Of a stretch of 64,000 bases of DNA, positions 44,909-57,076 are shown in pieces. How positions within the stretch are numbered: the first letter of the stretch is position 1; each line of letters begins with the position of its first letter. The stretch covers positions 1,421,511 through 1,485,510 of the forward strand of contig NW_017264194.1 in assembly GCF_001619985.1 (NCBI RefSeq), given 5' to 3'. The notes below the pieces were generated by a model, which ran no database searches, had not been told where the DNA came from, and was given only the letters and a program-made list of their open reading frames with translations. The stretch is from Xylona heveae TC161 (Eukaryota; Ascomycota; Xylonomycetes; Xylonales; Xylonaceae). A program made the translations under genes and the position numbers.

Positions 44909-46714
44909 CTACTCGTTGACGTCGTCTTCCGCCTCTGAGCGCAATTGCTCCTTGATACTTGTATTGAGCCCTTTGCGAGCTGCATACCTTGCATTGATGA
45001 CATCCACTGGCTCCTGACGAGGCTTTTGCATAACAGGAACATATACGCCTTTTAGCACGGCGGAATTGCCGCCATCGAACACTCTCTGGCTCTTAGGCTT
45101 GTTGCTTGCAACGGCAGCGGAAGTGCTGGAAACCGTCTCATCACCAACCTGTCTGTTGATGCCCGTATTCCCCTGAGTGACCATCACGTCTAGCAGGGTG
45201 CCAGCAAGCACCTCATCAATCTTTCGGCGGCGCCATACTCGCCACATATCATCAACAACACCTCCGAGACCGAACTTTCCATCACTGGAACGATTCGGGC
45301 CTAGTGATTTGCCGTTCTCAGTGCCGCGCGTGTCGCCAGTGTAAATCCACGTGAGCGCATCTTGAGCGCCATTATGGCTTGGGGTCTGCGAATCCCCTTC
45401 ACCGTCCGCCTCTGGGAACACGCAGTCCCAAAGCACGAGAGGGGCATCGGAAGCCATTTCATACATTGGCTTGGTGGGAGTCTGCTCGATATCAAGCAGC
45501 TTCGGAATGATCGACGGAGATTCGAGACCTTGTCCAATGAGAAATAGAATAGCAGTCATGTGGCGGACCTGATGCCATAAGAAAGCAGAACCGTGAATAG
45601 TAAATGTATACACACGCGGTGTTGAGACAGACGAGGAGGCACTCGACTCAGTCGAAGTCTGAAAATTCTGACTGGCACTGTTCGAAGGCCCAAATGCAGG
45701 ATGGCCTACGTATCCGACAGGTCCATTGGCCGGGTTGATTTCCTCAATATCGGCAAAGGCGATGCGCCTCTGAAAATTGGTGATTTGCTTGCTGGGATCC
45801 ACCTTGCAGAAATTTCTAAAATCATGAAGCCCCATAAAGTGACGAGCCCCTTCGCGCATTGCTTCAATGTCTAACCAGCCGTCCCGGCGGGGTGTTCTAT
45901 CGCTCGTAGTAGACACACCATTAGCGCCAGGGATGGGGGAGAAAGCCGGCTGAGTGAAGAAATATCTATACCGGCGTTCTCTGCAGCTAAACCGGGCAGA
46001 GAAGTCAGGCGGAGGCGACGGACACCATGCCAAGATACGGATATCTTCCGGGAGGAGGCGGTTCAAGACTTGAGCGTAGGGAAGCTCATCATTAATCGGG
46101 TCAAAAGGAGGCGTGTCGTCCTTGGCAGGCTCCTCCGTGGTTGTTGATCCTTCGGCGTCCTGCATCGGCTCGTCCTCTGTTGGTTTCGGCCGGCTCAATG
46201 GGCGGTTACTCCTGACTCTGATACCAATGACCTGACCAAAAGCACTGACGCCTTTGTCTGTTCTACCGCATTTTGAATACTCGCATCCCTCCCAGCTGAC
46301 CTCGCCTGGCTTCGTAGAAGATGTGTTCGTGGGAAAAATCAGACGCGCCTTGGTCAATGCTTTCCACAGCTCTTCTTCAATAGTCGGAAGAGGAGTATCA
46401 TTGTTCGCGTGGTGTTCAAATCCATTATACCGCTGCCCAAGGTATGCAAACTTGAGCGCAATAAGACGGGTCGAGTATTTCGAAGGGTCGAATTCACGAT
46501 GCGCGCGAGCTTTCTTTCGCGGCGGAGGGGCCGGGAGGGCTGATTTCTCGATTCTGCAATGCAAATTAGCAAGGAGACGACACATGCGAAACACTGCAAT
46601 GTAAAAAGTAATTTACTTGATTGCCTGGACGCGCAACTGCTGCTCTAGCTCAGTGACACGCTTGATCAAATTCTCCTGCGTCCACTTCGAATAGTCCATT
46701 TGAGGAGTCGCCAT
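44909..46714 (-). CDS. pus3: tRNA pseudouridine synthase Pus3 (Deg1-like)
   Basis: TruA-family enzyme that forms pseudouridine at tRNA positions 38/39; 580 residues. Exons 46617-46714 and 44909-46553, with a 63-bp intron. The first exon gives a short coiled coil (LIKRVTELEQQLRVQ), typical of eukaryotic Pus3. Core motifs: LIALKFAYLGQRYNGFEHH, YSKCGRTDKGVSAFGQVI (catalytic Asp in GRTDKGV), LNRLLPEDIRILAW, FSARFSCRERRYRYFF, FMGLHDFRNFCKVDPSKQI and SAFLWHQVRHMTAILFLIGQ. The C-terminal stretch includes RRKIDEVLAGTLLDVMV. Long acidic and Ser/Thr loops separate the blocks. Confidence 0.94.
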
Positions 46715-47134
46715 TTTGGCAATCGGTCGCGGTGCCCGGAGGATTTTTGAATGCCAATTCCGGGGAAACGAACGGTGAAAGGCACGAGAGAATGAAGACA
46801 AATTATGAGAATTATCGTATTTAAAAGCTGCCAATCCCCTCCAATATAAGGTCCTCATCCCCAGGCGTCTTTTTGCTCACAACTCTGCCCAATCCAATTC
46901 GCCGACGCCCAAAACTTTTGTAAACTTCCGTCCCACGTTACCCGGCGTTACCGGAGTGGCTTTCTGTGATTATCAGATCTGATAATACGAAAAGGGGATT
47001 CGTCTCTCAGGGCTCGAAGGCGGTGTACGAAGTACTCATGTCTCTCCGAACTTGAGAAAGCAGTCCCAATGAATGACTTCGAAGCATACAGTCCCTTGTA
47101 ACTTATCAAATTATCACATTTGCTTTATTTACAA
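46715..47134. promoter_or_regulatory. Shared divergent promoter, pus3 and Rho-like GTPase
   Basis: 420-bp gap between opposing starts, hence two promoters. No site assigned. Confidence 0.45.
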
Positions 47135-48005
47135 ATGGATAACGACCCTCCCGAAATAACTATCCTTCTTCTCGGGGACTCGGATGTAGGAAAGTCGACA
47201 TTTCTAGCGTAAGCCTGCCTTTGCTAGATCCGCTTCACGTGCCATGACTGACAGGGTTCAATCTGAATTTATAGACGTCTAAGTTGCGGCACCAAAGGCC
47301 ACAACGCCGAGATCAAAGAATTACCAGTCCTACGAGATAGTGATCAGCCATTCCTTTTTGAAATATCTCTTTTCAAGCGCCCATATCGTTTTCAGTTCTA
47401 CGATACGTCGTCACCTGATCACTATTCTCTCCTGCGACCGGATTTCATAGTACTCTGTTTTGATATAAATAATCGTAAAAGTCTGGAGAGTGTGCAAGAG
47501 AGAGTGAGTGAGCAGAATTGTTTTGATATCATTTTTGATATCATTTTGATTTCCTTTCCCCTTCACTTGCTTCTTTTCCCAGAGTGAGTAAAGATGAAGG
47601 AAGCATTATGCTAATCACACAATCACAGTGGAGCAGAGAGATCCTAGCGAATTACATGTATAATCGCGAATTACCAATTATGCTTCTCGGTCTGAAGAGA
47701 GATTTGAGGGTTGTGGATGAGAATACAATTTATCCGCAAGAGGTAAGTAGATTTCCTCTTGACGTCTTGATTGGCGTTTTCAATGGTGGTGTCTCGCCAA
47801 GGCGAATCATGAGACTCATGCAATCTCTGAATAACAGGCACATCGCATTGCGCAAGAGATGCGCTGTGATCGATATGCTGAATGCTCGGCTGTCACTGGG
47901 GAACTGATCTTTGAAGTCTTTGAAGATATCGCGAGGACTGCGGCAATGACGAGTAAGAAACCAGGTGGTGGCCTGAGCGAAGGACCAACATGCACGGTGA
48001 CCTAA
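47135..48005 (+). CDS. Atypical Rho/Ras-like small GTPase
   Basis: Small GTP-binding-fold protein of 194 residues. Exons 47135-47208, 47275-47503, 47629-47742 and 47838-48005; introns of 66, 125 and 95 bp, two with clear GCTAAT or CTGAAT branch sites. The P-loop is intact (LLLGDSDVGKST, G1). G4 reads LKRDLR as in Rho proteins, and G5 reads ECSAVTGE. SLESVQERW followed by MLLGLKRDLR is close to Rho. The switch II segment reads FYDTSSPDHY where GTPases have DTAGQE, so the invariant Gly and catalytic Gln are absent. No clear switch I Thr is seen. The C-terminus ends TCTVT, which is not a CAAX box. It may bind but not hydrolyse GTP, or act as a scaffold. Confidence 0.82.
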
Positions 48006-48551
48006 ACGACCGCGTCTGGAGTACTCGAAAGCATGGAATGTGTAAATTACCCTCCAAGTGCAACATTACAGCAGGCACAAATCATCGAAGGCCCTGAGGC
48101 CGGCTCCGATGGAGAAAAGAGGATCGTTCATGTCACCGCACCGCTATACCCAGTGTTGTCAGATCCTCTCATGGGAAAGAGGGCCAGAATTTCGGAAGCC
48201 TCATTCAATAGGCGCCGCTTGATAACTCAGTTCTGCAGTACGGCTACCATACGCAGGGAAGAACTACAACAGCCGAGCGAGCCGCTTGCCTTAAAGTCAA
48301 GGTATTATATTGCAGTCGTGACATGGATATACTACATGGCTGTCTAAAGGATAACGGTGCAAGATTGATACAGTCGTCAACGACATATTGAGATAAGAGG
48401 AAAACAACAGAAGCGAAGATGGACGTTGAATGGAAAACCAGATGGTGGTAGTTATAGCGAGTTGTGAGGGAGGTCAGCGATGCACATGTTAATGAGAAGG
48501 TATTTGGGAGGTATTTGGAAAAGGAGAAAGAAGAAAGAGCTGGAAAATGCA
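48006..48551. other. Convergent intergenic region
   Basis: 3' sides of the GTPase and V-ATPase genes. The plus-strand frame at 48033-48347 has no recognisable content. Confidence 0.4.
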
Positions 48552-49834
48552 TCAGAATACGCTGATGTAGTTTCCGATTCTCTCTTTCTGGTTCTGAGCG
48601 ATACACTCGGATATCCAAGTAATGTTTCGAATCTCCTAGTATAAAAGTAAGCATCACGAATCGCTATTACTTCATCGGTAACCGGGGTGATATACCTGTT
48701 CTCGAAGTTTGACCCAGGCGTAGACGACCGCATGTGTGAATTGCCGAGTAAAAGCCATTTTCGAAATCTCCATTTCCTTTTGGTAGAATAAATCTTCCAA
48801 ACTCTTTCCCTCAGCACCCGTTCCGCCAGCCATATTCCCGACACCGCTTGGTCCATTCTGACTGAGTCCAGTCTGGTCAAAGAATGTCTTGTAATCGGCT
48901 ACACCGTCCACGGCTATTCTCACACCTTCAATATCATCTGCCCTCGAAAGCATCAAGGTCCCTTCAGGATAGAGACGACCAAAATTGGGATATAGCTTCT
49001 TTCGGTCGGCCTTTGATAGCTCAGTACCAAAGGAGTTGAGGGTGATGTTGATGCTTCGCCGATCAGCTTCAAATTCGAGGACCTCAGACATCACTTCGGA
49101 GGTTGGAGTTCCTTTCAGCTCAGGGTGCGAATTGACCCATGAGTAGAAGTCCTCAAGGTAGTTCTTGTATAGAGTGTTGCGAATGATTTCAATGTTCAAT
49201 TCATCCAGATCTTGATGGCTCAACGAGCCCTTGAAGTATGGTGCCAGTGGGGTCTCAATCAAGACGGAATTGTAGAGTTCTTCAATATTCGTGGCCACAC
49301 ATAACACAGGCATGGTTTCGAACCAGCCAAGAGGATGGCATCGTTCCAACAATTCGCGAGTATCGCGCTCGTGTAGAGTTCCGGTGATTAGGAGGGCCAC
49401 ATTGTCGATCATATATCCATAGGTCAAGTACTCCATAAACTTTGCTAGCGATCCAGTAGCATTCGACTGAACGTAACGGAAATCAGCGACAAGCTTGTCA
49501 GTCGTCTTGGCCGCGAGAGAGGAGGTCGAGGGATTTGGAGGGAGAGCGGCGAGATAGTCGCCATAAGCCGGTGAGAGCTGCAGTCTGACATCTGTTGGAA
49601 CGAGGTTAGTTTTGCGTCAGATGGTAAAATGGATACATCGGAGGCGCAGACCATCGATAGTTTCGCATTGCGTGAGATTGTTGTAGTTTTGGCTGGTCAA
49701 GAGACTGTTGCGATAGCCACGCACGACGCCTTCGATATAGCTGGAGATTGTGAGTGAGCAAGCTCAAGATGATAGAGGGTAAATATCTATATTCTGGCGT
49801 ACCCATTGTTCACGTTGAAGAAGAGACCCTCCAT
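48552..49834 (-). CDS. vma6: V-type proton ATPase subunit d (Vma6)
   Basis: Subunit d of the V0 sector, linking the central stalk to the proteolipid ring on vacuolar and endosomal membranes; 366 residues, the normal length. Exons 49803-49834, 49652-49740, 48696-49591 and 48552-48635. Landmarks: [94 protein letters not shown] and [17 protein letters not shown]. The last exon gives [20 protein letters not shown] and ends NYISVF, the family end. The second intron has a non-consensus GTCTGC donor, but only this cut keeps [11 protein letters not shown]. Confidence 0.95.
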
Positions 49835-50230
49835 TGCGAGTACTTTAGGTAATATGAGAGCGCCGCAGGCAGGGCTGAGCAGTCCAGCTGAGGGACAGAA
49901 CGTCTCAGATGTGGATATCGGGATGCTTCGAAGCTGGGCCTACAGACTAGACTAATAATGTCATGCCCAAGCCGGTGTGGTCTATGGGGGAACGTCCTCT
50001 GGGTAGAGGCGTGATTACATAATCGGCCGGGTGCTCGTTCGCGTGTTAGCGCACAACCTTCTCTTCTCAAACTCTCCAGAAAATTTCACGAATCGAGCAG
50101 GACCGAACCATCGCCAACCGACCGTCTCGTTGTGGGAGCGAGAGAGAAGTAGAGACACGCTCCTTCCTCCTTCACCAATTTCCCTTTCCGATTTGCGTTT
50201 CCCTCTTTCGTCCCTTCCGAATCGTCTATC
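49835..50230. promoter_or_regulatory. Shared divergent promoter, vma6 and nop58
   Basis: 396 bp between opposing start codons. The last 75 bp before nop58 are C/T-rich, a common fungal core-promoter and 5' leader feature. Confidence 0.5.
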
Positions 50231-52232
50231 ATGACGCTTTTCATTCTTACCGAAACCAGCGCTGGTTATGCGCTCTTGAAGGCGAAGGACAAGAAGCTTT
50301 TGAAGCGCGATGACCTGGCCGCCGAGACCGAGACTGCTGAAGGTGTCTGCAACCTGTATGTCGCATCCTGATTACTGTCGAAAAAATTTTTATATATTGC
50401 AATGAGCATGTTCTAGATTATATTACGAACAATGGCTGACAATTCGCTCGTTTCGGCCCACAGTCTGAAGTTGAAGCAGTTCCAGAAATTTGACAGTGCC
50501 GCGACGGCATTAGAAGAAGTTGCCTCGTTGGTCGACGGCAAAGTCACTCCTCTGCTCTCTTCTCTTCTTGACTCGATCAAAGATGAGAAGAAGGTGTCGC
50601 TCGCGGTCGCCGACCCTAAGCTTGGTATTTCTCCAATTCGTCGAAAATTCAAAATTGTCCCACAACTAACAGAATATCTTTTCAGGCAATGCCATCAACA
50701 AGCTTCCCCAGCTCTCTCTTCAACCCATCTCCGACTCAAGCACCGCGGAGATTTTCCGTGCCATTCGCGCCCACTTGCCTTCTCTGATCCCTGGCCTTAT
50801 GCCGCAAGACATCTCTACCATGTCGCTCGGTTTGTCGCACTCGCTCTCTCGACACAAGCTCAAGTTTTCCCCGGATAAGGTCGATACCATGATTGTCCAA
50901 GCCATTGCCCTTCTCGATGACCTGGACAAGGAGCTCAACACCTATGCTATGAGAGTCAAGGAGTGGTACGGATGGCATTTCCCTGAAATGGGCAGAATTG
51001 TCAACGACAACCTGGCCTACTCCCGTGTTATTCTTAAGATGGGTCTGCGCTCAAACGCTGTCAACACCGACCTCACCGAGATCCTCCCTGAAGAGATTGA
51101 GGGTGCCGTTAAGGCCGCTGCCGAGGTTTCCATGGGTACTGAGATCACTATCGAGGATCTCGACAACATCAAGGCTCTTGCTGAGCAGGTTGTTGGTTTC
51201 ACCGAGTACAGACAGCAGCTCTCGAGCTACTTGTCTGCCCGTATGGCTGCTATCGCCCCCAACTTGACTGCTCTTGTTGGTGAGCTGGTCGGAGCCCGTC
51301 TGATCGCCCACGCTGGAAGCTTGATGAACCTTGCCAAGAGCCCTGCCTCTACCATCCAGATTCTCGGTGCCGAGAAGGCTCTCTTCCGTGCCTTGAAGAC
51401 GAAGCACGACACACCCAAGTACGGTCTCATCTACCACGCTTCGCTCATCGGCCAAGCGACCGGCAAGAACAAGGGCAAGATTGCTCGTATGCTCGCCACC
51501 AAGGCCGCTCTCGGTCTCCGTGTCGATGCCCTCTCAGAGTGGGGTGCCGAGGGAGAAGGCAAGGGTGACGATGTCACTGAGGAGGAGAAGTCCGCTCTTG
51601 GTGTCGAGTCCAGAATCAAGATTGAGAGAAGACTGCGTGGCCTCGAGGGCAAGCCTCTGCCTCCCATTGGTGTTGGAATTGGACCTAATGGCAAGCCCGC
51701 TGCCACTCCCAACAAGTGGGAAGTGAAGGAGGCCCGCAAGTATAACCCTGATGCTGACGGTCTTGCCGGAAACGCCCCCGTCGCCAAGTCTGCAAACAAG
51801 GACGCCGAAGGCGATGTTGAGATGAACGAGGAGGTCCAGGCCGACGGTGTTTCCGGAAGCGAGAGCGAAGAAGTCTCGGAGAAGAGCAAGAAGAAGACCG
51901 AGAAGGAGGCCAAGCTTGCCCGAAAGGCCGAGCGTCGGGAGAAGCGCGAGTCGAAGTCTTCCAAGGCTGAAGACAGCGAGGACGCTAAGCTCGCTGCCCT
52001 CGCAGAAAAGGCTGGCTTGAGCGTCGAGAGATACCAGCGCAAGCTCGAGCGAGGAGAAATCACCTTCCAGGAAGACGGCACACCCGTCGCGGTCAGCAAG
52101 AAGGACCTCAAGAAGCAAAAGAAGGAGAAGCCTGAGTCTGATGAGAGTGGCAAGAAGAGAAAGAGAGAAGAGGACGGCGGCGAGAAAGCCGACAAGTCAG
52201 AAAAGAAGAAGAAGAAGAAGAGCAAGGACTAA
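50231..52232 (+). CDS. nop58: Nucleolar protein 58 (box C/D snoRNP core)
   Basis: Core scaffold of box C/D snoRNPs, which guide 2'-O-methylation and 18S rRNA processing; 610 residues. Exons 50231-50355, 50464-50624 and 50686-52232. N-terminal domain: [43 protein letters not shown]. The coiled coil and NOP domain follow: [84 protein letters not shown] and [19 protein letters not shown]. The last 150 residues are a Lys/Glu-rich KKE tail, as in yeast Nop58. Codon use is strongly biased, as for a highly expressed gene. I looked for an intronic C/D snoRNA and found no clear box pair. Confidence 0.97.
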
Positions 52233-52830
52233 ATTAATGCCATAATGCCCTCTGCCTGCTTCTCGGGTTTCTTTTGCTGATGCATCCTCTTTTCGCTTTT
52301 CAAGTCAAATGTTTTTTGATTTTTTTCTTTTCATATTTTCGGTGGACACGTGGGTCAACTGTATTATTTCGTCTGTTGTATCATACTCGGCCACCGCTGG
52401 TGTGCTTCCAGGGGTGTCATTGATGGCGTTATAAATGGTGGTTTTAGGTCATTTCCTTGAATCAAATACACTTCAAAAGTTAATCATCATTACATTCTTT
52501 ACCAAATCTAAATATGACGTATTAGTGATAAGTGTGGTCGATTGAATTGTCAAGATCTGGTTCTCGATATCGTGCTCTGCCTCCGTTGAATACCACTTGT
52601 GCTTTAGCCACGTCTTCATGTGGCGTTTTCCGCAGTAACAGTCCTAGTAAGTTCTTCCCGGTTTCGGCTCGGATAAACTAAACCCCGAGCGAACCTTCCT
52701 GACCTTAGCAAGGGTACACAAGTCGCATAAGTTAAGTTACTCCGCTAGGAATTTTTGTCCAAGCACAGCTCACTCGAATAACAAACCTCAACGGTCTACC
52801 TTTGACAAACAATAGAAACGGAAAATAATC
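52233..52830. other. Intergenic
   Basis: 3' side of nop58 and upstream region of the Rpc17 gene. No feature seen. Confidence 0.4.
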
Positions 52831-53599
52831 ATGAAGGTATTTAGCCGTCCTTGACTTCTCGCGCACATGTCTATGCCATTGGACTTTTATGACTGACTGA
52901 AGTTCCTACCACATAGATCCTCGAGACCCAATCTGCGCCGTTGACCAACTATGAGGTCCTCACGCACCTCCAATCCATGCGCAAGCGCTACGACGCAGAA
53001 CATAGTGTCAAAAGCGGGAACTTGGAAACCGTCATGAAAGAGGTACGTTTTCACATACTTGCCCCTTTTTTTCTTTACTCTCTACTCTTTTCTCTTTTCG
53101 TCAATGTCGTCAGGTCGTCTTAACGCACCTCGCACCTTTTGTCCCGCCCCCCTCTCCTCCCCCACTCTCCGCTCTGAGGTTGAAACTTGAGCGCCATTTT
53201 CCGCAATCAAAATGCCAGAAAACGGTATGCTAATCCTATTTTTCGGGCGGAAAACAGTTAACAGACTACCTCACCACCACCCCGTCCCCGCTCGCGGGAG
53301 AGCACGAATACACAGACGAGACGATCCCGAAGCTGATGAGCGCGCTGGAACCGTATGATCTGACAAAAGCCGAGATGCTGATGATATTCAACATCCGCCC
53401 GGAGAGCCAGGGCGTGCTGGACACGATAGTCGAAGAGCTGGATATGCGGCTGGACGAGAAGCAGCAGGAGGAGATTGTCGAGCATGTCGCGCGCATTTTG
53501 GGCAGAGCGCCTGAGCCCGAAGGCGAGGGTGAAGACGCGGAAGGCGAAGAGGAAGAAATGGAGGCTGTGGAGGGCGAGGAAGGCGGTGCGGCGGAATGA
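52831..53599 (+). CDS. rpc17: RNA polymerase III subunit RPC9 (Rpc17-like)
   Basis: Stalk subunit of RNA polymerase III that partners Rpc25 and contacts TFIIIB; 157 residues. Exons 52831-52836, 52917-53042 and 53258-53599. Exon 1 encodes only MK, joined to ILETQSAPLTNYEVLTHLQS, the family start. The second intron is 215 bp with a TGCTAATCC branch site close to its CAG acceptor. It restores NLETVMKELTDYLTTTP, then PKLMSALEPYDLTKAEMLMI, FNIRPESQGVLDTIVEELD and QQEEIVEHVARIL (HRDC-like fold). The C-terminus is a Glu/Gly-rich acidic tail. An open, Pro-rich frame inside intron 2 was rejected as exon because it breaks the family alignment. Confidence 0.88.
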
Positions 53600-54481
53600 A
53601 GCCTGGATAGCCTACTTGAAGCGTGACAACTTACGATCGAGGGTTAGAAACATTCCGAGGGGAAAGAAAGAAGAACGGAGATTACGGTAAAACTGCAGGG
53701 TCAATTATAGCGTCTCAACCATCGACATGATTGGGTTGTGGGGGATGGGTCGAAGGAGGAAGGGGGGAGATCTTGACCCAGTTGCGCTCAGAACCAACAT
53801 GCCGTGGGAGGCAGGGATAGAGGCGATTTCGCGCGCTCTCAGCGGTGTGGCATTCGTGGAATCCCACGAAACAGATTCGATCAGGATTCGATGTACAAGA
53901 TGCTCGGCGTGGGAGAATGTTTGCGAGAGCGTCACTCGAAGCAACCCCCTAATCAAAGGTTATGGGACAGGGACAAGACACTAATCGACCGGCCGTGGCG
54001 CGTCTTATGTCGGCCATGCTCTGGCTGATCATTGTGTCATGGCAACCTCTGCGCACTTGACAGAAGCGAAATCTCGAAAGAAGAGATGATGGCACCTGGA
54101 CCAGTATTATTTGTACCTTTTCTATGTCAGATACTCGATGATTCTGCAGCAGGGCATTATCTGACGCCGCGATTGAAGAGCACCAATCGCCACAGGCAAG
54201 ATACCAGAGTAATTGCTCCGTTGGCATGACTGATTTTGGAAATGGAAATGGTTTTATGGTTTTATGATTTGACATAGAAGCAAATTTATTCGCATATACT
54301 AGCATTATAAATGAAAGTCATGTTGCATATGTAATATTTTTCGTGACAAGTTAGAGTTGTGTGGCACTGTAATGCATCAGTCATACCGCAGATTAATTCT
54401 CGACGTTTTATGAGCTCGCTGCCCCTTTGCTCTATAGCAATTCAAGAGCTAATGCTTGAGCGTGTGAAATTTTGACTTGAG
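53600..54481. other. Convergent intergenic region
   Basis: 3' sides of rpc17 and the epoxide hydrolase gene. Overlapping short frames here lack family resemblance. Confidence 0.4.
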
Positions 54482-56201
54482 CTACTCGCGCCCTGACCAG
54501 ACCTGGGCAATAAAGTCTTCAATATCTTGAAGCATGACTTTCGGTTGCTCAAGTGCTGCAAAATGTCCCCCCTAGGCACCGAAATTAGCAAAGTCGGATC
54601 AAGGACTACTTTCCTAAAGCTTTGCGCGTGCTAACATTTGGACCACCAGGTGTATTTCACTGAACATGCTATGTGTCAAGGGAAGGATGAAAGCACAAAC
54701 CTTTGAATGGCGTCTGAAAAAGACCAGATTTCCCGTCTGCGCGATCCAGCTTCGCGGCGACGGAGTAATCTCTCGCGGGAAATAGCTGAATCCAAAGGGC
54801 TTCTTGATGTGCCACTGTGGATTTGCATGGGTGTCGACAGCGTTGAGATCCTGGGACTGTGACATTGTGAAACGCAGTCCATCAGTCGGCATAGCTTTGG
54901 TTTGTACTAACCTCACGGTAAGGATAGATTGCCGTGGGAAACGTCTCGGTCAACCAGTAAAGGGTGATAGATTCGAGGATAGTCTCCAGCGGCGGATCTT
55001 CATCTGTCCATTCTAGGAATTTTTCTCCAATCCTTGATACAGCCATCAATTGCCGCTGAATTAATATTTGAAACAGATTACGTGGAAGACCTACCAGGCT
55101 AGAAGGGCAAGAGGACTGCTCGACAGCACAAAACCGATAGTACTCGTCCTGGTGCCGTGCTCCAGAGCGTAGGCAGCGCCGCTCCGCTTGAAGGCTCGGT
55201 GTCTCTCAATCCCCTCACGCTCAATGTCGTCCAGTTCATTTTCGACTTGAGGGTTTGGCGGATCAATGACTCTGCAGTAATTTACTGCAAAGATGAAAAG
55301 ATGGTCAGTTAATGATACAAAAAAAGGCTCAAGTATTTCCAGGCACGGTGTACTTACAATGGACAGCTGTTTTATCGTCAGTACTTGAAGATGCTAATAC
55401 AAGGAGTAGACCTGAGCTTACCCTTGCAGCTGGGGTATAAGACAGACATGACACGTGAAAGTCTGCTTCCGATATCACCTCCTTGGACAACATAACCGTC
55501 ACCAAACCCCAAGGAAAGCATGACCTCGTTCAATAGGTAGGATGCATCTTTGAGTGCGAAGTTCTTCTCCAGTGGCGGTCGTGAGGAAAATGCATATCCC
55601 GGAAGGGATGGCACAATAACGTGATATGGCAGCGTCTCGGGAGTATACTTGCTCTGAAGCTCTTGTAGCAATGGCAAAAACTCGAGAAAGCTCCCTATTC
55701 AATGTAGTCAGGATGCTGAACACAGCACGAAAATGACTTTAAGAGCTATATCACCTGGCCATCCGTGCAGCAACATGAGCGGAACAGCGTCTTTCTTCTT
55801 CGAAAACAATGCAACGAAATGTATGTCATATTTGTTCCCGTCTTCATTTTTGACGGGTAGGATAAAGTGCGGGAAGGAATTGATTCGTTTTTCATGTTTG
55901 CGCCTATGCAGCGCCTGATGTGAGTTCAAATTCTAATGTCACACCGCACACAAATATCTAGCACAAAAAAAAAAAGATGCAATTACCAATCAAAATCATT
56001 TAACCAGGTAGACTTTGTTGTCTTCATCCAATCATACGTTACGCCATACTGCCGATTTTGTTGTGAAGATTCGTAAGTACGAGGAGCAAGCTTTGCTGCT
56101 TGAATAAGACTGTGAAGCTCTTCAATTTGGTCCTCTGGTATGGCAACCTTGAAGGGCTTTAGGGTCGCTTTTGCAGACTCTGGCACTGATGCGAACGCCA
56201 T
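54482..56201 (-). CDS. Epoxide hydrolase (EHN plus alpha/beta-hydrolase)
   Basis: Probable microsomal-type epoxide hydrolase opening epoxides of xenobiotics or metabolites; 400 residues in eight exons: 55987-56201, 55755-55903, 55422-55694, 55358-55366, 55095-55284, 54912-55032, 54701-54856 and 54482-54571. The N-terminal EHN domain shows FKVAIPEDQIEELHSLI and YDWMKTTKSTWLNDFDWR. The hydrolase fold has HGWPG (oxyanion), VPSLPGYAFSS and VVQGGDIGS with the nucleophile Asp. VHLNYC, AYALEHGTRTSTIGF and SSPLALLAWIGEKF (cap region) follow. FGFSYFPREITPSPRSW precedes GGHFAALEQP with the catalytic His. Exon 4 is only 9 nt (codes A-V-H). The cap/core boundaries match family length without gaps. One intron has an AAG acceptor. 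Confidence 0.9.
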
Positions 56202-56754
56202 TGCTCGGCTCTGATGGCAAGAACTATTAGAGAGCAGAGAGCGGGGCGAAGGGATTACAGAAAGAAAATTGAAGGATGGGCAAGTTGTTGGCAGATGTAA
56301 GTAGCTACAGGATCAGTTGACGCCCTGCCAATGACACCCAGCTGCTTTGGGAAATGAGATGAAGGGACCGTGCGCTCACAGGTACTTTCCTACAAGATTT
56401 AGAATAATAGCACACAAATCAAGGCAACAATTGCAGCAAAAGAGGCATTTGCCGTAGACTCCTCTACATTATGTGCAGCTCGCGGCGGAGTGTGAAAGAA
56501 GAAGGGTTGCGATCATCAAACAACAGTGTACACATCTCTACTAAAGAGTATATATTAATACGGTGAAGGCCGATCCATCAGACTGCCCCACAGATCTTAA
56601 TGAAGGTCGGGCTGATGTGCCAAGTTATATTCAGCTGGCCCCTTCTCTGATGGTACGTTGGTCGGTTCCAAAGCCAATTCTTTCTCGACCGCAAACGCCT
56701 AAATGAGCCTCAACTGACTGCGCTGACGGAATGCTCATATAAGCTTGGATTATA

Positions 56755-56787
<33 letters not shown>

Positions 56788-57076
56788 TTGATGTTCTCGT
56801 CTTCGTTGAGCGACACCGTCTATGACTAACCCCGGATTTGTTCGACTAGCTAAATCCCCACAAGATAAAATGACGAGAAGATTTCAGTTAGAGTCGAACA
56901 GAAATGGCGGGGAAACTGGCGCCTTAATTGATGACTCATCAATGTAAAACATTCGTGCATTGCCCTTTACCTGTCCCTAGCGGTGAGTACAGCCCAACAG
57001 TTTTCTATACAAATTTCGATTTGAAGAACCGAGCTCCAATAAATTGTGGAATCGGTATTATAGTTATATTCTGAAT
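56202..57076. other. Divergent intergenic region with (GAT)n microsatellite
   Basis: Promoter region between the epoxide hydrolase and APH-kinase genes. A GAT trinucleotide run of about eleven units lies at 56755-56787. No gene. Confidence 0.6.

Noticed and set aside
47584-47628. Exon start at 47584 for the GTPase gene
   Set aside because: Including this stretch adds 15 residues that break the Rho alignment. The TCACAG acceptor at 47628 joins ER to W exactly as in Rho proteins.
50356-50463. Possible box C/D snoRNA in nop58 intron 1
   Set aside because: A CTGA is present, but no convincing RTGATGA box C or terminal stem was seen.
53100-53240. Pro-rich open frame between rpc17 exons 2 and 3
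   Set aside because: Using it as an exon needs a 33-bp intron and disrupts the family alignment. The 215-bp intron gives a clean join.
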